From Pontederia crassipes (Eukaryota > Streptophyta > Magnoliopsida > Commelinales > Pontederiaceae): a DNA stretch of 64,000 nucleotides. The notes under the pieces were generated by a model, which was not told where the DNA came from, searched no databases, and saw only the letters and a program-made list of their open reading frames with translations. The stretch covers positions 19,968,157-20,032,156 of the forward strand of contig CM060192.1 in NCBI GenBank assembly GCA_030549335.1, in the 5' to 3' direction. This document shows, in pieces, positions 10,548 through 22,559 of the stretch. Every line of letters begins with the position of its first letter. Position 1 is the stretch's first letter. The position numbers and the translations under genes are program-made.

Positions 10548-11408
10548 ATGTGGAAATTTGCATCACATGCAATTGGTGGAAATTTGGGACTAAGAAATAG
10601 CTTTCTAAAGCCATGTCAGGGTAATGTTGACTGCTCAGATGATGAGGTTTCTTCTTGTGCTAGCCATGAGGAAGGACTGGAATGCCCAATCTGTTTGGAA
10701 TATTTTAACATTGTAGAAAATGTGCCATATGTTTTGTGGTGTGGTCACACACTCTGCAAGAACTGTGTTTTGGGTCTCGAGTGGGCTGTTATGAAATTTC
10801 CTACCCTACCTGTCCAATTGCCTCTGTTCATTTCATGTCCATGGTGTCACTCATTGTCATTACGACTGGTTTACAAGGGTAATTTAAGGTTTCCATGTAA
10901 AAACTTTTTATTGCTTTGGATGATAGAGAGCATGAATGGTGAGCACTCAAAATGTTCATCATCAGCAGCGGCAGAGCGACAATCACCTTTGACTTCTAGC
11001 AGTAGCTTGGACATGAGAAACAATGGTCACAGCCAGCCTTCTAATGGTGGCTTGAACATGAGAAACAATGGTCAGATCCATCAACACAACATGAGACGAG
11101 CCCCCCAGTATGTACATCCAGATGATTCAGCCAGCAACACAAGTCAAGCAAGTCCAAGAACCAACTCCATGAACTTGGAGACCATTAATACTTTCCTCCG
11201 TAATTGTTTGCTCTTGTTTGTTCACCTCACGGCAAAATTCCCATTGGTTCTTCTTTGCCTTCTCATTGTCATATATGCTATACCTGCCAGTGCTACTGTT
11301 TTAGCCCTGTTTATCCTCCTAACCATCCTCTTTGGTGTGCCGGCTTTCCTGATGTTGTACTTTTCATACCCTTGTCTAGATTGGCTTGTAAGGGAAATCA
11401 TCACATGA
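10548..11408 (+). CDS. RING-finger membrane protein, probable E3 ubiquitin ligase
   Basis: An intact single-exon coding region of 286 residues. A C3HC4 RING lies near the N-terminus with ligands Cys46, Cys49, Cys65, His67, Cys70, Cys73, Cys97 and Cys100. The long gap before the last pair is typical of this plant family. Around it are family words such as GLECPICLEYF and NVPYVLWCGHTLC. Residues 130-215 are Ser/Asn-rich and probably disordered, with a repeated MRNNG. Two hydrophobic spans (about 233-249 and 250-273) form a hairpin anchor near the C-terminus, so the RING probably faces the cytosol. RING proteins recruit E2 enzymes and pass ubiquitin to substrates; the substrate here is unknown. 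The start is the first ATG after a clear splice acceptor at 10427. It is the only uninterrupted host coding sequence of this size in the window. Confidence 0.9.
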   Translation: MWKFASHAIGGNLGLRNSFLKPCQGNVDCSDDEVSSCASHEEGLECPICLEYFNIVENVPYVLWCGHTLCKNCVLGLEWAVMKFPTLPVQLPLFISCPWCHSLSLRLVYKGNLRFPCKNFLLLWMIESMNGEHSKCSSSAAAERQSPLTSSSSLDMRNNGHSQPSNGGLNMRNNGQIHQHNMRRAPQYVHPDDSASNTSQASPRTNSMNLETINTFLRNCLLLFVHLTAKFPLVLLCLLIVIYAIPASATVLALFILLTILFGVPAFLMLYFSYPCLDWLVREIIT

Positions 11409-12700
11409 TCCTTGCAAGATTCTGATCCAGGTGGACAATTTCATGCTTGTACTCACCAAATGGTACTTGCTAATGTGATTCAGATGCAAGTACCGGTGGA
11501 TAAAACAATCTCTACCTTTTGATATTTGGTCATTGTATAGATCTGAATACCATGAATTTGATGTATATTACTCGTATATGAATCCCGACATATTTGCTCG
11601 AATGTTAGTTTTCCCAATATTTGTTCATGGAATTATTGCGTCTAGTTATCTCATGGCAGTAGTAATATATTAGGAGTGGAAGAAAAAACCCAATTCAAAA
11701 AATAAAAAACATTAAAAGCTTGATTAGAGAATATAGGATGAATCTTGATTCAAATGCAGGCACACCAACTTGTATATGATGTTTTATCTCATCATAAGAT
11801 TTTTTATATTGACAATTTAGCTCATGGGCTTGAAAAGAACCAAATCTCCTATAATTTATAAGTAAATAGCAACTTAAAAAATAATTGTATACAACTAAAA
11901 AAACAAATCATAGAATATGGTAACAACTTTACCGGAAAAGTATGACTATAACTTGATAGTAAAATAAGGTTGGAGGTTACATTTTCGAACCAACGTTAGT
12001 TTTATGGATCAATTACAATTGTTGCCCTTCAACTTTGGCTCAATACTTTGTCCTCTCCAAACTTTGCCTCAATACTTGGTCCTCAAACTTCAAACTTTAT
12101 TTTGTAAGTAGACCGTATAAGTTTTCACAGTTTGCACGCCTTGTCCTCAACGTCAATAGTTGATTTTTTTTTTATTTATTTCCTTGCTGTTTGTCACCTC
12201 CCATTTTTCTCATTCCTCCATCTCATTTGACTATTAACTAGAAAACAATTATTCCAACACCTGTTAACTTCTATCCTTTACCTGTTTCATTAATTCACCT
12301 TTTTTACCTTTACCCATTTCACCATTTAACCTAAGTGCATTCTAACTATCCTCTCCCCCAAATCGTAGATGACAATCTTCTCCAATGACGGTCGCATGTA
12401 CTCAAAGAGTCGATGACGATCGTTCATGCCGGAGGCTAGGTGAAAGGCAGCACACAATGTCCACGATTTTGAGCATTTGCATCTTCCAAATCCTTGATTT
12501 TTTTTCGAACTCCAACTTGTTTGTCTGCCTTCATTTGTTGTTTTCCATTCGCATCCAAGTTTTCCTTTTTTTTATATGCCTAACCTAAATAGTTGTGGTC
12601 CCCTCAAAACTTTAATTTTATTTTTTGTGGTCCAACATCATGAATGTCTGTCCAAAACCCTATTTTTCCTTCAACGTGACATTGTACTAATTGATGTATA
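11409..12700. other. Intergenic, no gene recognised
   Basis: 3' flank of the RING gene and AT-rich DNA. AATAAA-type words occur near 11700. The stretch at 12010-12480 is C/T-rich on the + strand and has no recognisable protein. It may include the left flank or terminal region of the MULE that follows, but no matching inverted end was found. Confidence 0.5.
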
Positions 12701-12710
12701 TTACTTCGTA

Positions 12711-12890
12711 GCATGGAATAAATTTTTGCATAGTGAAAATAAGTTAATGCGAAGATGATTAGTAACTACACTAGTGTCTTTTGTTTTGCACTTAATTTTT
12801 GCATGGAATAAATTTTTGCAACATGAGAATAAGTTAATGCGAAGATGATTAGTAACTACACTAGTGTCTTTTGTTTTGTACTTAATTTGT
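12711..12890 (+). repeat. 90-bp tandem duplication
   Basis: Two adjacent 90-bp units, each starting GCATGGAATAAATTTTTGCA (12711 and 12801). They differ at only a few bases, so the duplication is fairly recent. Confidence 0.9.
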
Positions 12891-12959
12891 ATTTAAATGT
12901 AAAATGGATAATTAAATATCTATTCTTTTTGTTCCTTAGATTCTAGTAGCTTGGATTTG

Positions 12960-15310
12960 CACATGAATTTTAATTGGGGAAAATGCTGAATCGGGGATAT
13001 CATAATATTGATGTGGAAACATTTATGAGCTATGATGGTCACCTTATGTCATTGACTGAGATAAATAACATGTGCACAATAATTAGTGTAAAAGACATTG
13101 TCGCACATGTTTGGATTCAACCAGAAAAAGATTGGTAGAATGGTTTGAACCTTAGATAACAACTCTCATATGTTAAATATGTGTAATGCAACTAGAAAGT
13201 GTGAATACATGGATTTATATGTGTGACACTTGACCATTAGTGACCTTAAAGAAATATTTAGCCCAACAATGTCATCCTCAACACCCAAAAATGTAGTGAC
13301 TGAGGAAATAACAAAAAGAATGAGCAAGAGAATATTCTCATGCAAGAATGGATGATTCAAAGGAGAAATGTTACACCACCAGTACAACATCACGATCCTC
13401 CTATTAATAGTGATAATAAGGATGCAAATGTAATATATGATGTTGATTACAACTTCACCATGAAGAGTTGGAGGAGACAATTAACATGGCAAAGAAAAAT
13501 AAGAAGTGGGCTGACTCTTATGTTAATGCTCAAGTTGCTGATGAATAATTGCAAGATTCAAATGCTTATGACTATGATGAATTGCTTACTTCGTTTGACA
13601 CATATTCTAATGATAATGAAAAAAGGACTACATAACATTCTTTTAATGCAGAAAAAATGATGAAATCATTCTTTGAAGTGTGTATGAGATTTAGCAACAA
13701 CGAAGAATTCATGGAGATTGGAGATGCATGGGATTAAACATAATGTCAAGTATACTCTTCCAAGAATGACAAGATTAAGGTGATAATCCAATGTATAGAA
13801 AATGTGGTTGAAGGATTATGGCATCTCCATAAGATCATAAAGATCCAACAGGCACTACTTGTCCAATTAAAAGAATGCAACTAACTCATTCATGTCCTAA
13901 AGTTTTTTTAAAAATTATCTAACTTACAAGAGGTTGGTTAAATTATATGAAAGCAATGTTAGGAGTGTAGGTGAAAAAGGAGATGATCTACACAATTAGT
14001 AGGATGACATCCTGTAAAGCAAAGGATCTGCCTTTAAAATAATACACGGTGATAGGGCTGACCATTATAGGATGTTGTAAGGATACAGAGCTGAGCTATT
14101 AAGGATCAATTCCAGAAGCATTGTAAATGAGTTGATTTAAGATCTTCAATGAAAGAGTTTCTAGGTATGAATGAAGGGCTGTATGATGGATCCAAGAGTG
14201 AATGCAGGTCTATCATATGTTTGATATGTTAGCAATGTTTTCATTTATTTACATATGAATATATTTTTTTATAGTTACAATTGTTATTATATAGGGTCTA
14301 GTGAATAGTGTGCATAATATGTTGCTTTCGAGAGAGCACAAAATGTGTGTCTGACAATCATTAGAGATAAAGACTTCAACAAGAAATTTAAGGACCTTTT
14401 GTGGAATACTTCTTGAGCTATGACTAATGAGAAATTTGAAATATACTTAGAGGAACTTGAAAAAAAATCAAAAGAGGCCACAAAATGAGTGAGAGAAAGG
14501 TCAACTCTTAACTAGAGTAGGGCATGTTTTTCACAGTCTCAAAATTTGACATTGTTGAACAACCTATCTAAGTGCTTCGACAAATATATTCTAGATGTAA
14601 GAGTTAAACATGTTATAATCATGTTTGAGATGATTCACATGAAGAAAAATAATAGAAGAAAAAATAAGTTTTGAAAAAAAGCATGTAGGTGTGTTGTGTA
14701 CAAAAATTAATAAGAAATATAAAAATATCAAACAATGGACATGTATGTGGGAACGTACTTTCTCTTGTGGTACAAGGTGCAAATTAGTCATCAAGAGGTA
14801 CAATATGTGATATATATGAAGATAAAAGAATGTAGTTTTAGGAGATGACAATTAACTAGTATCCACAGTTCATGTCGTGACATGTACTTTCAGAACAATG
14901 AGGATCTAGTGAATTATGTGGACAAACATTATCATATTAAGACCTATCTAAAGATATATGATCAAGAGGAAGAGATCAATATTGGCCAATTGTTGATGAA
15001 CCCATCCTTATTAATCCTCCAATATATGTGTTGAAAATGGAAAGGAAACAAAAAGCTAGAAGGAAAGGATCTATAGAGATTGCGAAAGTTGTAGCAACAC
15101 ATAAAGTACAACTCAGTAAGAAATGGGGTCTTGATGTGGTGTAGAATCTGAGGAACATTTGGCCACAACAATTTTATGAATTTGTTTTCTACTTTTTTGT
15201 AATTCCATTTAGTGTCAATGTAAAATATTTCACGCTCTACTAATTGTCACTTTGCGGCAAAAAGATTCACAAGGAGGAGAACAATCTATATAAAAAAACT
15301 CAGCAATCGT
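12960..15310 (+). pseudogene. Dead MULE (Mutator-like) transposase
   Basis: Across many frameshifts the + strand keeps the order of a plant MULE transposase. The N-terminal module (about 13000-13270) includes a D-G-H-L-M-S-L-T-E-I pattern. An acidic linker with YDELLTS is at about 13560. The MuDR DNA-binding region (about 13660-13930) has VCMRFSNNEEFMEIGDAW. The transposase core follows (about 13930-14560). Then LNNLSKCFDKYILDVRVKHV (14550-14615) matches the 'NNxSExFNxWI' block. Last come the SWIM-like and C-terminal regions, with DYVDKHYHI-type, WP and PP words to about 15060 and a degenerate zinc-finger tail to about 15310. Catalytic residues cannot be followed through the breaks. No terminal inverted repeats were identified. 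Confidence 0.75.
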
Positions 15311-15754
15311 GTACTCCAAATCGTTGACAACTTGTATCTTGTAGTTTATTAACTTTTTCAACTATGTATATATGTTATTTGTTTGTTATTTATTAGATTT
15401 TACTTATTAGGCCTTCCCAAGCAAGTCATCCAACAGACCAAAGTTCCCAGTGTTCTCGTTCAAGGAGGAAGAAAAGGAAAACATTTTGGCAGCAAGAACA
15501 TTATGTTAGAATGGTAGCATTTTGTGAAATATTTTAGCCCCAATTATCACTCCTTTCGTGATGTAGGAGTGTAAAACATATGTTGGGTGGGATGTACCAT
15601 TTTGTGATACATTGTCATGTTTAAGAATATAGTAGTGTGAAACATGTGTTTTCAAAAACTTTTTGTTATTCATTTATTATCATCACAATATTTGTCCAAA
15701 TCTATCATTAAAGGACCATTAACAATGCAGATAATGGTATTCAAAGCATCATCA
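15311..15754. other. Intergenic, probable MULE 3' flank
   Basis: AT-rich sequence with no protein or repeat recognised. It may contain the 3' end of the MULE. Confidence 0.4.
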
Positions 15755-15850
15755 AAGAAGAGGGATGAGGCATGTAACTTGATGTAAAGAAGGGGATGAG
15801 GCGCGTAACTTGATGTAAAGAAGGGGATGAGGCGCGTAACCTAGCACAAA
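15755..15850 (+). repeat. 31-bp tandem repeat, three units
   Basis: Units beginning AAGAAGGGGATGAGGCGCGT recur at about 15755, 15786 and 15817, spacing 31 bp. The first has two changes. The three copies create short repeated reading frames on both strands that are not genes. Confidence 0.9.
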
Positions 15851-16758
15851 GAAGGGGACCATATGTCGCCTTGGGCCGTCGCCAAGGTTGCCTCCAACAT
15901 TTTGCTTGAGCTGAGGAGTTGCCGAGAGCCATCGAGTCAGCACCAAGATCGCTGGTAGGAAACAGTTCATGTTGGTTTAGCGAGGGTTTGCTCACTATGT
16001 TAAACCTAGGAACTTTCGACATGATATTCTTGTTTAATTCTCTACAACATTTTCTATATTGTGATTTTCCTAGGATTTGTTCCAAGAGATTTTTTTTCTC
16101 GAACCTAGGGTTTTTTTTCTTTTGATCTTCCCTATTGTTGTGTGATGTCAACAAGCAAGACTCCTTTAATAAGATGCGAGCGTGCAGAGGAAGTAGTAAT
16201 TAGGACTTTTGGGACCAAAATCAATTCGGGGCGCATATTTTACAATTGTTGAAACTATGGAATGAATATGATGTTTGATAATCATTGTTTATTTTGTCAA
16301 AGATAAACTAATTACTTCATTTTTTTGTCAAAAGCGTAGTAGATTACGCGGATAGTTCGATTGGGTGGATCTACGAGTCGACAAAGTAAATACACAACCT
16401 TTTAAGGATGATGGAGACTTTGGAGGCAGCAATTGATGTTGAGAAGGAAAGAAATCATCACTTGGAAGCTAAAATTGAAGCACGAAGGAGAAAATACATG
16501 CATATGATCAGGAAATTAATAACATTGTGCTTCATTTTGTTGTCGTCTCCCCAAATGTCAAAGACTTTAACTGCTTGAATTTCTATCTACCACATTTCCT
16601 GGCTTTAGATATTTCCAATCCTTTGACATTTGTCACTTGAGGAAGTACACTAGTGAGCATCCTTGAAAACAGAAATGTCAGCCCATAACTAGGTTTCCTC
16701 TTGAAGCTTTCCAAGTTCCTCCCTCCCTTCCCCCCGTCTCCGACATTCCCCGCCGGAA
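15851..16758. other. Intergenic to LINE 5' region, unassigned
   Basis: No recognised gene. The stretch at 16407-16560 reads on the + strand as a short Glu/Lys-rich, coiled-coil-like segment ending in a stop. Sequence from about 16690 becomes C-rich and probably belongs to the LINE 5' untranslated part. The LINE's true 5' end and target duplication were not found. Confidence 0.4.
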
Positions 16759-18182
16759 GTGCCACCAGCCTCTCCACTGCCCCACTCCCCCATCTCATCC
16801 CTGCCTCTGTCATCGGCACATCCCCTTCCCACTACATGCCCTAATTTCTACATTTTCGACACCCGGAGCATGCCTAGGGATGGTGCGTGCCCTCTGTTGC
16901 GGCGGTGCCGTTTCGGGACATCTCCTCGCTCCCACCCCCACCATGGAAACCAAACAAAAAACCCCTCTCCCATCTACCTCCTTCCCTCCTCTATTAGTTT
17001 CCACAAACCCCAACCGTGTGCCCCTTGCAAACCTTCCACTGCATGGTCGGACATCATCAGGGAACGACGCACCTCCCCCCACTCACAAATCTCTCCATGA
17101 CAATGGCGTCAACTACAAGAGTCCGTTATTAAGGTCGTGGACATCCCCCTCATGGATGTATCCCAGCAGTTGGCTGTAACTGAGCGCAGCTTGATGGGCA
17201 ATTTTCTGGGTAGCCATGAGGACTTTGCTGCTCTGGCCTCTGACCTACCCCAAATTTCGGATACAATGGGACATATATCCGTCCGGCAACTAGGTAGTGC
17301 ATATCTTCTCTATACTTTCTCTGACGCTGATGACTACCTGCAGGTTCTCATCCGGTCGCTAACGACATTCCGCGACCACATCCTACACATCAACAAATAC
17401 AAACCATTCTTCCGACCTTTTGCGGAGCAACCCGACACCCTTCCCATTTGGATCCAACTCCCAGGTCTGACCTTTGAATTATGTTCCACTATAGTTGTTC
17501 GTCGCATTGCTTCCTACTTCGGCGCTCCCCTTCGGATCGAACTTCTGGTAGAGAATGAAGAGTCATGTGCACCAAGAATCTGTGTCGACATATGTACTAA
17601 GACACCAGTTAAACAGGGCACTGGGTTAGTTTGTTAGATGGCACTCGCTTTTTTCGACGGGCTCTATACGAAAATGTTCCTCTTTTCTATTTCAGGTGCG
17701 GAATGATCGACCATAGATTCGAAGGCTGCTAGAAAAAGATCATCCCTTTCGGAGACGGGACAAGACTACTACTGTACGGACCTTGGATGCTTGCGGGCTC
17801 TTCCCGTCCGCAGCTTCCGCGACTGAGGCTGCCGGAGGTGCCGCTGCGTGGTCGAAATCCTAGCCAGGGAGTGCCATCATAGCCAGTCCGAATGGTGCTC
17901 TGAAAATGTCCGTGATAACACATCCTGACGCCATTGCCTCGAGTGCTACTACTAGCATAACAACTACTGACGGCGAGCGTGTAACGGCTACTGATGATGG
18001 TACCTATTGTCATATTACTCCAAATGCGGAACAACTGTCACACACTTCGAAGGTGAACACGGCGGCGATGAATGACACCTTCCCAACACCAAGATCAAAG
18101 GACAGAAAAAATTAGGTCAATTTCAATGGTGATGCCACCTCCCGTACCCCGAACGTCTAAGAATGTGAGCCACGTGGATCCC
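16759..18182 (+). pseudogene. LINE ORF1, left part (DUF4283-type)
   Basis: The first-frame segment (16759-17100) is Pro/Ser-rich and ends KPSTAWSDIIRE..., then a TGA at 17098, and the same frame reopens from 17137 to 17637. The latter is the conserved ORF1 core of plant L1 LINEs: a W/F-rich segment, then FRPFAEQPDTLPIWIQLPG and YFGAPLRIELLVEN. After a frameshift, 17650-17735 encodes a gag-type zinc knuckle in the pattern RCGMIDHRFEGC; the first ligand position reads Tyr. The following Ser/Thr-rich part is cut at 18182 by a Tekay element and resumes at 28010. ORF1 binds LINE RNA in the retrotransposition particle. One stop and at least one frameshift make it inactive. Confidence 0.8.
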
Positions 18183-19163
18183 TATAATGCCCCCGAAATT
18201 TGACCCCAATTTGAAACTTTGTCGAACCCTAGGCGACGTTACTCATGACCTTGACCTAATTTCATAAAACTTTTGCAACGGAAACATAATCATAAATAAA
18301 TATAAAACTTCAATATCATAACAGTGGAAGACTTCAACATAATTAAATATAAATCCCAAGATACATAATCTGGCCCATGGGCCTAATAGGCTCTAACGTA
18401 TACCCAATAGAGGGTTCATCATACATAAATGAGTTCAAGTGGTGTACACGACTCAATAAGAGGCCCATAAGCCATACATACTTCACCCTTATAAGGGTTC
18501 ATCATCATGACATAAAAGAAGTAAACGACTTGGGCCGTAGCCCGACCGACCCATGTGCAATGTCGCCGTCATGAGATTCTCGCCGTCGAACCTAAGCCTC
18601 CTCCATACTTGCACGGATCTATGGGGTGCAGGGGATTTCTCCCGTTAGAGTATGTTGAGGTCCATGCATGCTATGATCTTATAACATGATTTCTATATGT
18701 CATGGCTTATGCATTTCATCATCATAGAACATAAGTCATATGCATGTTATGAGCTATTTATGCATACTATATGACATGTGAGCATATCATCATGACAAGA
18801 TAAGATAGCATGGATCATCATAGTCTATAGGTCATGCATATCATTTCTTATCATCATACTTATCATTATGCTAATGCATATCATATCTTATCATTATGCT
18901 ATTGCATATCATGATCTTGTCTTACTTTACTTTGTCATATTTGTTCATGACATCATATGATGTGACAAGTGGACATTCATAATGCATCCTCATAGGTGCT
19001 TTCTTTATCTTTATCATCTTTGTCTTTATCATCTTTGTCTTTATATCCAAAGTCATTCATCATTCATCTTTATATTTTTTCATCTTTCATCTTTATTTAG
19101 ATGCTTTCTTGTCTTGTCGATTGAGAAGGGTAGAGGATCATAAATCATAATCCTCCCCGTAGG

Positions 19164-19320
19164 TGAGGTATTTATCCTCCCTGTATGTGAGGTCCTTATC
19201 CTTTCCCAAAGGTAAGGTCTTTATCTTCCCCGAATGTAAGGTCTTTATCCTTCACCGAAGGCAAGGTCTTTATCCTCATTCGTCAATGAGGTCTTTCCCC
19301 ATCCGTCGGTGGGGTCTTAG
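19164..19320 (+). repeat. ~25-bp tandem repeats in Tekay-1 3' LTR
   Basis: Six to seven degenerate units of the form (G)AGGTCTTTATCCTYCCC. The same block lies in the 5' LTR at 26398-26580. Confidence 0.85.
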
Positions 19321-19599
19321 GTTGGGTATTGATTGGTTCCGGATCATAAAAATGCCACTCCTTCATCAATTCATCTTTTAATCATGTTCATCAATACATA
19401 CAATCATTCAATACATGTTGCCTATTTTAACCCTATTTAAGGTCATAGAAACTTCAAATCATGATAAGTGTGGACATTCAATCATAACCAATCATCTTCC
19501 AAAATCGAACGACCGTTTTGGGTAACGGTCAACCGTTAGTCTTATATCGGGCGACCGGTCGGATTACCGATAGACCGTTATGGTCCTTTCGGACGACCA

Positions 19600-20010
19600 A
19601 AACTGTGTTCAGGTTCGTTCGCTAATCACAGAATGTGATGACTCTCTAAAATGGACGACCGTTGGGATATCAATCGACCATTCTGGGGCTTTCGGACGAT
19701 CGAAATTGTGTTCAAGTTCGTCCACTAATCACAGAATGTGATGACCACTCAATCGGATGACTGTTGGTATATCGGTCGACCTTTACATGTCTATCGGACG
19801 ATCGAAATAAGGTATTTGGTTGACTGCTAATCACAGAATGTGACGACCATTCAAATCGGATGACCGTTGATAAAACGGTCAATCGTCACATGACTTTCGG
19901 GCGACCGAAATAGGACATTCAATCGTCCGTTAATCACAGAATGTAACGACCTTTCCAAAATGGATGATCGTTAATGTACCGGTCGACCGTTGGAAAGAGT
20001 GTGAGACTCA
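19600..20010 (+). repeat. 102-bp tandem repeat, four units, in Tekay-1 3' LTR
   Basis: The word TAATCACAGAATGTGA recurs at 19623, 19726, 19828 and 19931 (spacing 102-103 bp), each followed by CGACC/GACGACC words. The partner LTR has only two units (26884 and 26986), which accounts for the ~190-bp length difference. Confidence 0.9.
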
Positions 20011-20952
20011 AATTGTCTCCAGAACGACCGACCGATAATGAATAGGTTGCCTGTTCTGGGATGACAGAACATACGTTTTTACATTTATTTCTTTCAAATC
20101 TTGCATACATTAACATATTGAACACATATTGGCTTCCAAACATCATATAAGACATTTCTTAACATTCTTAGCATTCTAATAATGAACCACATGGGGTTTT
20201 CACATAAAGACATCTAACATATTTAACAAGTTCATAAATGTACATGAGCTTTAACTAATTCATAATGAGTTAACATAACAACTATAAACATCTTAATGTT
20301 AAGCATAATGAGCAATAGGGCATTAAACTATGAACACATGGCATTCTAATCATGGATAGCAATAAAATAGTAATCAAATAAAATATGAAGCATCTAATGC
20401 ACATTCCCTAATCATACTTTAATAAGATCTAGTGTGGTATTAAAATCCCTTAATCCACACAACTACATCATTAAGGGGTAATTAGGTTTAGGATCCCCTC
20501 AAACATATCTTAATAGCAATATCCTAATCCTAGCTTAGCGCTTTGTCCTTCTCTTGGTTTACCTTGATGTAGCTACAGTGAATAAAGAGAGAAAGAGAGA
20601 GCTTGGTGAGCTAATCCCTTGCTACTAATCAAGAGAAGAGAGGAGAAGACATGCTTACTGTAGCTACAGCTAGGGTGCTTGCTATTGACCAATGGGTAAC
20701 AATGGAGACCCACTATAACACCAATGGAACCTCCCTTTCCTTGCTGGCCGAATGAGGTTTGAATGGAGACAGGAGATGAGTGAAAGGGGTGTTACTGTAG
20801 CAAGAAAATGGAATTTTAGTGGGGGATGTCGGCTAGGTAGGTGAGCTTCACCTTTTAGGGCACTGTAGCACTAGGGACTTGTGGGTTGTTGGGCTGAGTG
20901 CGGGTGGGCTTCAAGTTGCTTTTCCTTTTTTTATTCCGTTTAGGATATTACA

Positions 20953-20970
20953 ACCTACCCCTTTAAATAA
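20953..20970 (-). other. Tekay-1 polypurine tract
   Basis: Directly next to the 3' LTR, the minus strand reads AAAGGGGTAGGT. This is the usual place and composition of the primer for plus-strand DNA synthesis. Confidence 0.7.
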
Positions 20971-21002
20971 AAATTTATCCTCGAATTTTAGTAAATCCTA
21001 CA

Positions 21003-21500
21003 TTACTTACCGAAGAGTTTCAGAAACTTCTCTCGCATTTCTTCTTCAAGTTTCCATGTTGCTTCTTGTTCGCGATGATGCTTCCATGCCGCTTTGACCA
21101 TGGGTATGCTCTTGTTTTTTAGATGCTTCACTTGATAATCTATGATCTCTATAGGTTTCTCCACATACGTCAAATCTTCGTTGATATTCGACTCCTCAAT
21201 CTGAATCACATTAGATTCATCATGAACATACTTTCGGAGCATTGATACGTGAAAAACATTGTGAAGTCTAGCATATGAGATGGTAGTGCTTATTTATAAG
21301 CCGCTTCACCAACTTTCTCAAGGATCTCAAATGGTCCAATGTATCTTGGTGTCAACTTTCCTTTCTTACTGAATCTCATAACACCCTTGGTTGGTGAGAC
21401 TTTGAGCATTACATGATCGTCGACTTCATAGAGTTATTCTCTTCTCTTTAAATTCGCATAACTCTTTTGCCTACTTTGAGCCGCTAGGTATCTTTGTCAA
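21003..21500 (-). pseudogene. Tekay-1 chromodomain-type C-terminal region
   Basis: Reads MLRKYVHDESNVIQ, then EDLTYVEKPIEI and a basic-acidic tail with VKAAWKHHREQEATWKLEEE. This is the tail of Tekay/Del polyproteins after integrase, thought to guide integration to chromatin. The upstream part (21250-21500) continues in a broken frame with SPRFIGPFEI-like sense. Confidence 0.75.
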
Positions 21501-21512
21501 CATACATGTGGA

Positions 21513-21971
21513 TCAAATCTGGTCCAAGGTATCTTTCCTCTCCAGTTTCACTCCAACATGCCAGAGAACGGCAAGGCCTTCCATACAAAGCTTCAAATGG
21601 AGCCACCTTGATACTGGAGTGATAACTATTATTATAGGCGAATTCCACCAAAGAAAGGTGGTCATCCCAATTCTTTCACTTTGTCCGTCGATTTGAGGAT
21701 GAAATGCCATGCTAAAATTCAACCTTGTTCCAAAGGCATTTTGGAGACCTTTCCAAAATCTTGAAGTGAACCTCAGATCTCTATCCGAAATAATAGATGC
21801 AGGGATATCGTGCAAACGGATAACCTCATTCACATATAACTTCATCATGCTTTCCATGGTTTGACTCATTTTCATAGGAATAAAGTGAGCGGACTTCGTC
21901 AAACGGTCCACTACAACCCATATTGCATCATGATCTTTTCGGCTTCGAGATAATCTTACCACAAAGTCCAT
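21513..21971 (-). pseudogene. Tekay-1 integrase core
   Basis: The catalytic core shows the first Asp block (AIWVVVDRLTKSAHFIP), the second (IISDRDLRFTSRFW) and the Glu block (HPQIDGQSERI). Directly after SER about 18 expected codons are missing, then a shifted reading continues. The deletion would disrupt the fold even if the frame were open. Confidence 0.85.
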
Positions 21972-21983
21972 AGAGATACTTTG

Positions 21984-22459
21984 TCATTTCCATTTCGGAA
22001 TAGGTAGAGGTTGTAACTTGCCACATGGCCTTCGATGCTCAATCTTGACTTGTTGACAAGCTATGCATTTTGCCACATACTTGGCCACCTTCTTCTTCAT
22101 GTCTTCCCACCAAAAATTCCTTTGCAAGTTCTTGAACATTTTGGTGCTTCCGGGATGGATTGGGAATTTGGACTTATGATATTCATCCAAAATCTCTCTC
22201 CTTAGTGTCTTGTCTTTGGAACCCATAGACGGTTCTTGTACCTAATTGCTCCATCTTGGCCATACTCAAAATGGTTTCTTTCTCTTTTGTATACATTGAT
22301 CATTCTAGCATATTCCGGATCCCTTCTTTGAGCTTCAATAATTCTTCTCACTAAGCTTGATTCGATCACATGATGAGCCATACACATGATCCTTCGCCCA
22401 CAAATGCTTAGGGTCCATTGCACTATGCTTTCCACAAGATTCCACTTGTGCACACCCAA
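21984..22459 (-). pseudogene. Tekay-1 integrase zinc-binding domain
   Basis: HKSKFPIHPGSTKMFKNL followed by a W-W-x-x-M-K-K pattern and CIACQQVK give the H-H-C-C zinc-binding module that precedes the integrase core. The spacing is normal. The segment upstream (22202-22459) is the linker from RNase H, in another frame. Confidence 0.8.
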
Positions 22460-22559
22460 ACATCCGAGTGATCCTTCCCACTTGTGACTTAGTACGTAGA
22501 CAACTATATTTGCCTTTCTGGGGTGGTATAAGATAGCGAACTATAGTCTTTGAGGAACT

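Larger units (their letters stand above)
18183..20952 (-). repeat. Tekay-1 3' LTR
   Basis: 2.77 kb, ending GGATATTACA on the + strand. The start (TATAATGCCCCC) is a mutated form of the TGTAACGCCCCC seen in the other LTR. By eye the first 240 bases are about 93% identical to the partner, with differences mostly transitions. It carries a ~25-bp repeat block, four units of a 102-bp repeat and a CGACC-rich segment. Confidence 0.93.

Noticed and set aside
11204-11425. Alternative + strand frame in the RING gene 3' part
   Set aside because: Overlaps the transmembrane coding region in another phase with no family match.
15741-16154. 137-codon minus-strand frame
   Set aside because: Its C-terminal half is produced by the 31-bp tandem repeat (repeated residues), and the rest has no similarity I recognise.
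16390-16600. Continuation of Athila integrase to the left of the LINE, which would show that the LINE inserted into Athila
   Set aside because: No integrase-like reading was found on the minus strand there, so the LINE/Athila junction at about 32470 is left unexplained.
16583-17082. Gly-rich minus-strand frames opposite LINE ORF1
   Set aside because: Shadows of the Pro-rich ORF1 N-terminus on the + strand.
19500-20060. CRISPR-like array of GACGACC words
   Set aside because: Units are degenerate, spacing is 102 bp with no unique spacers, and the sequence is inside a plant LTR.
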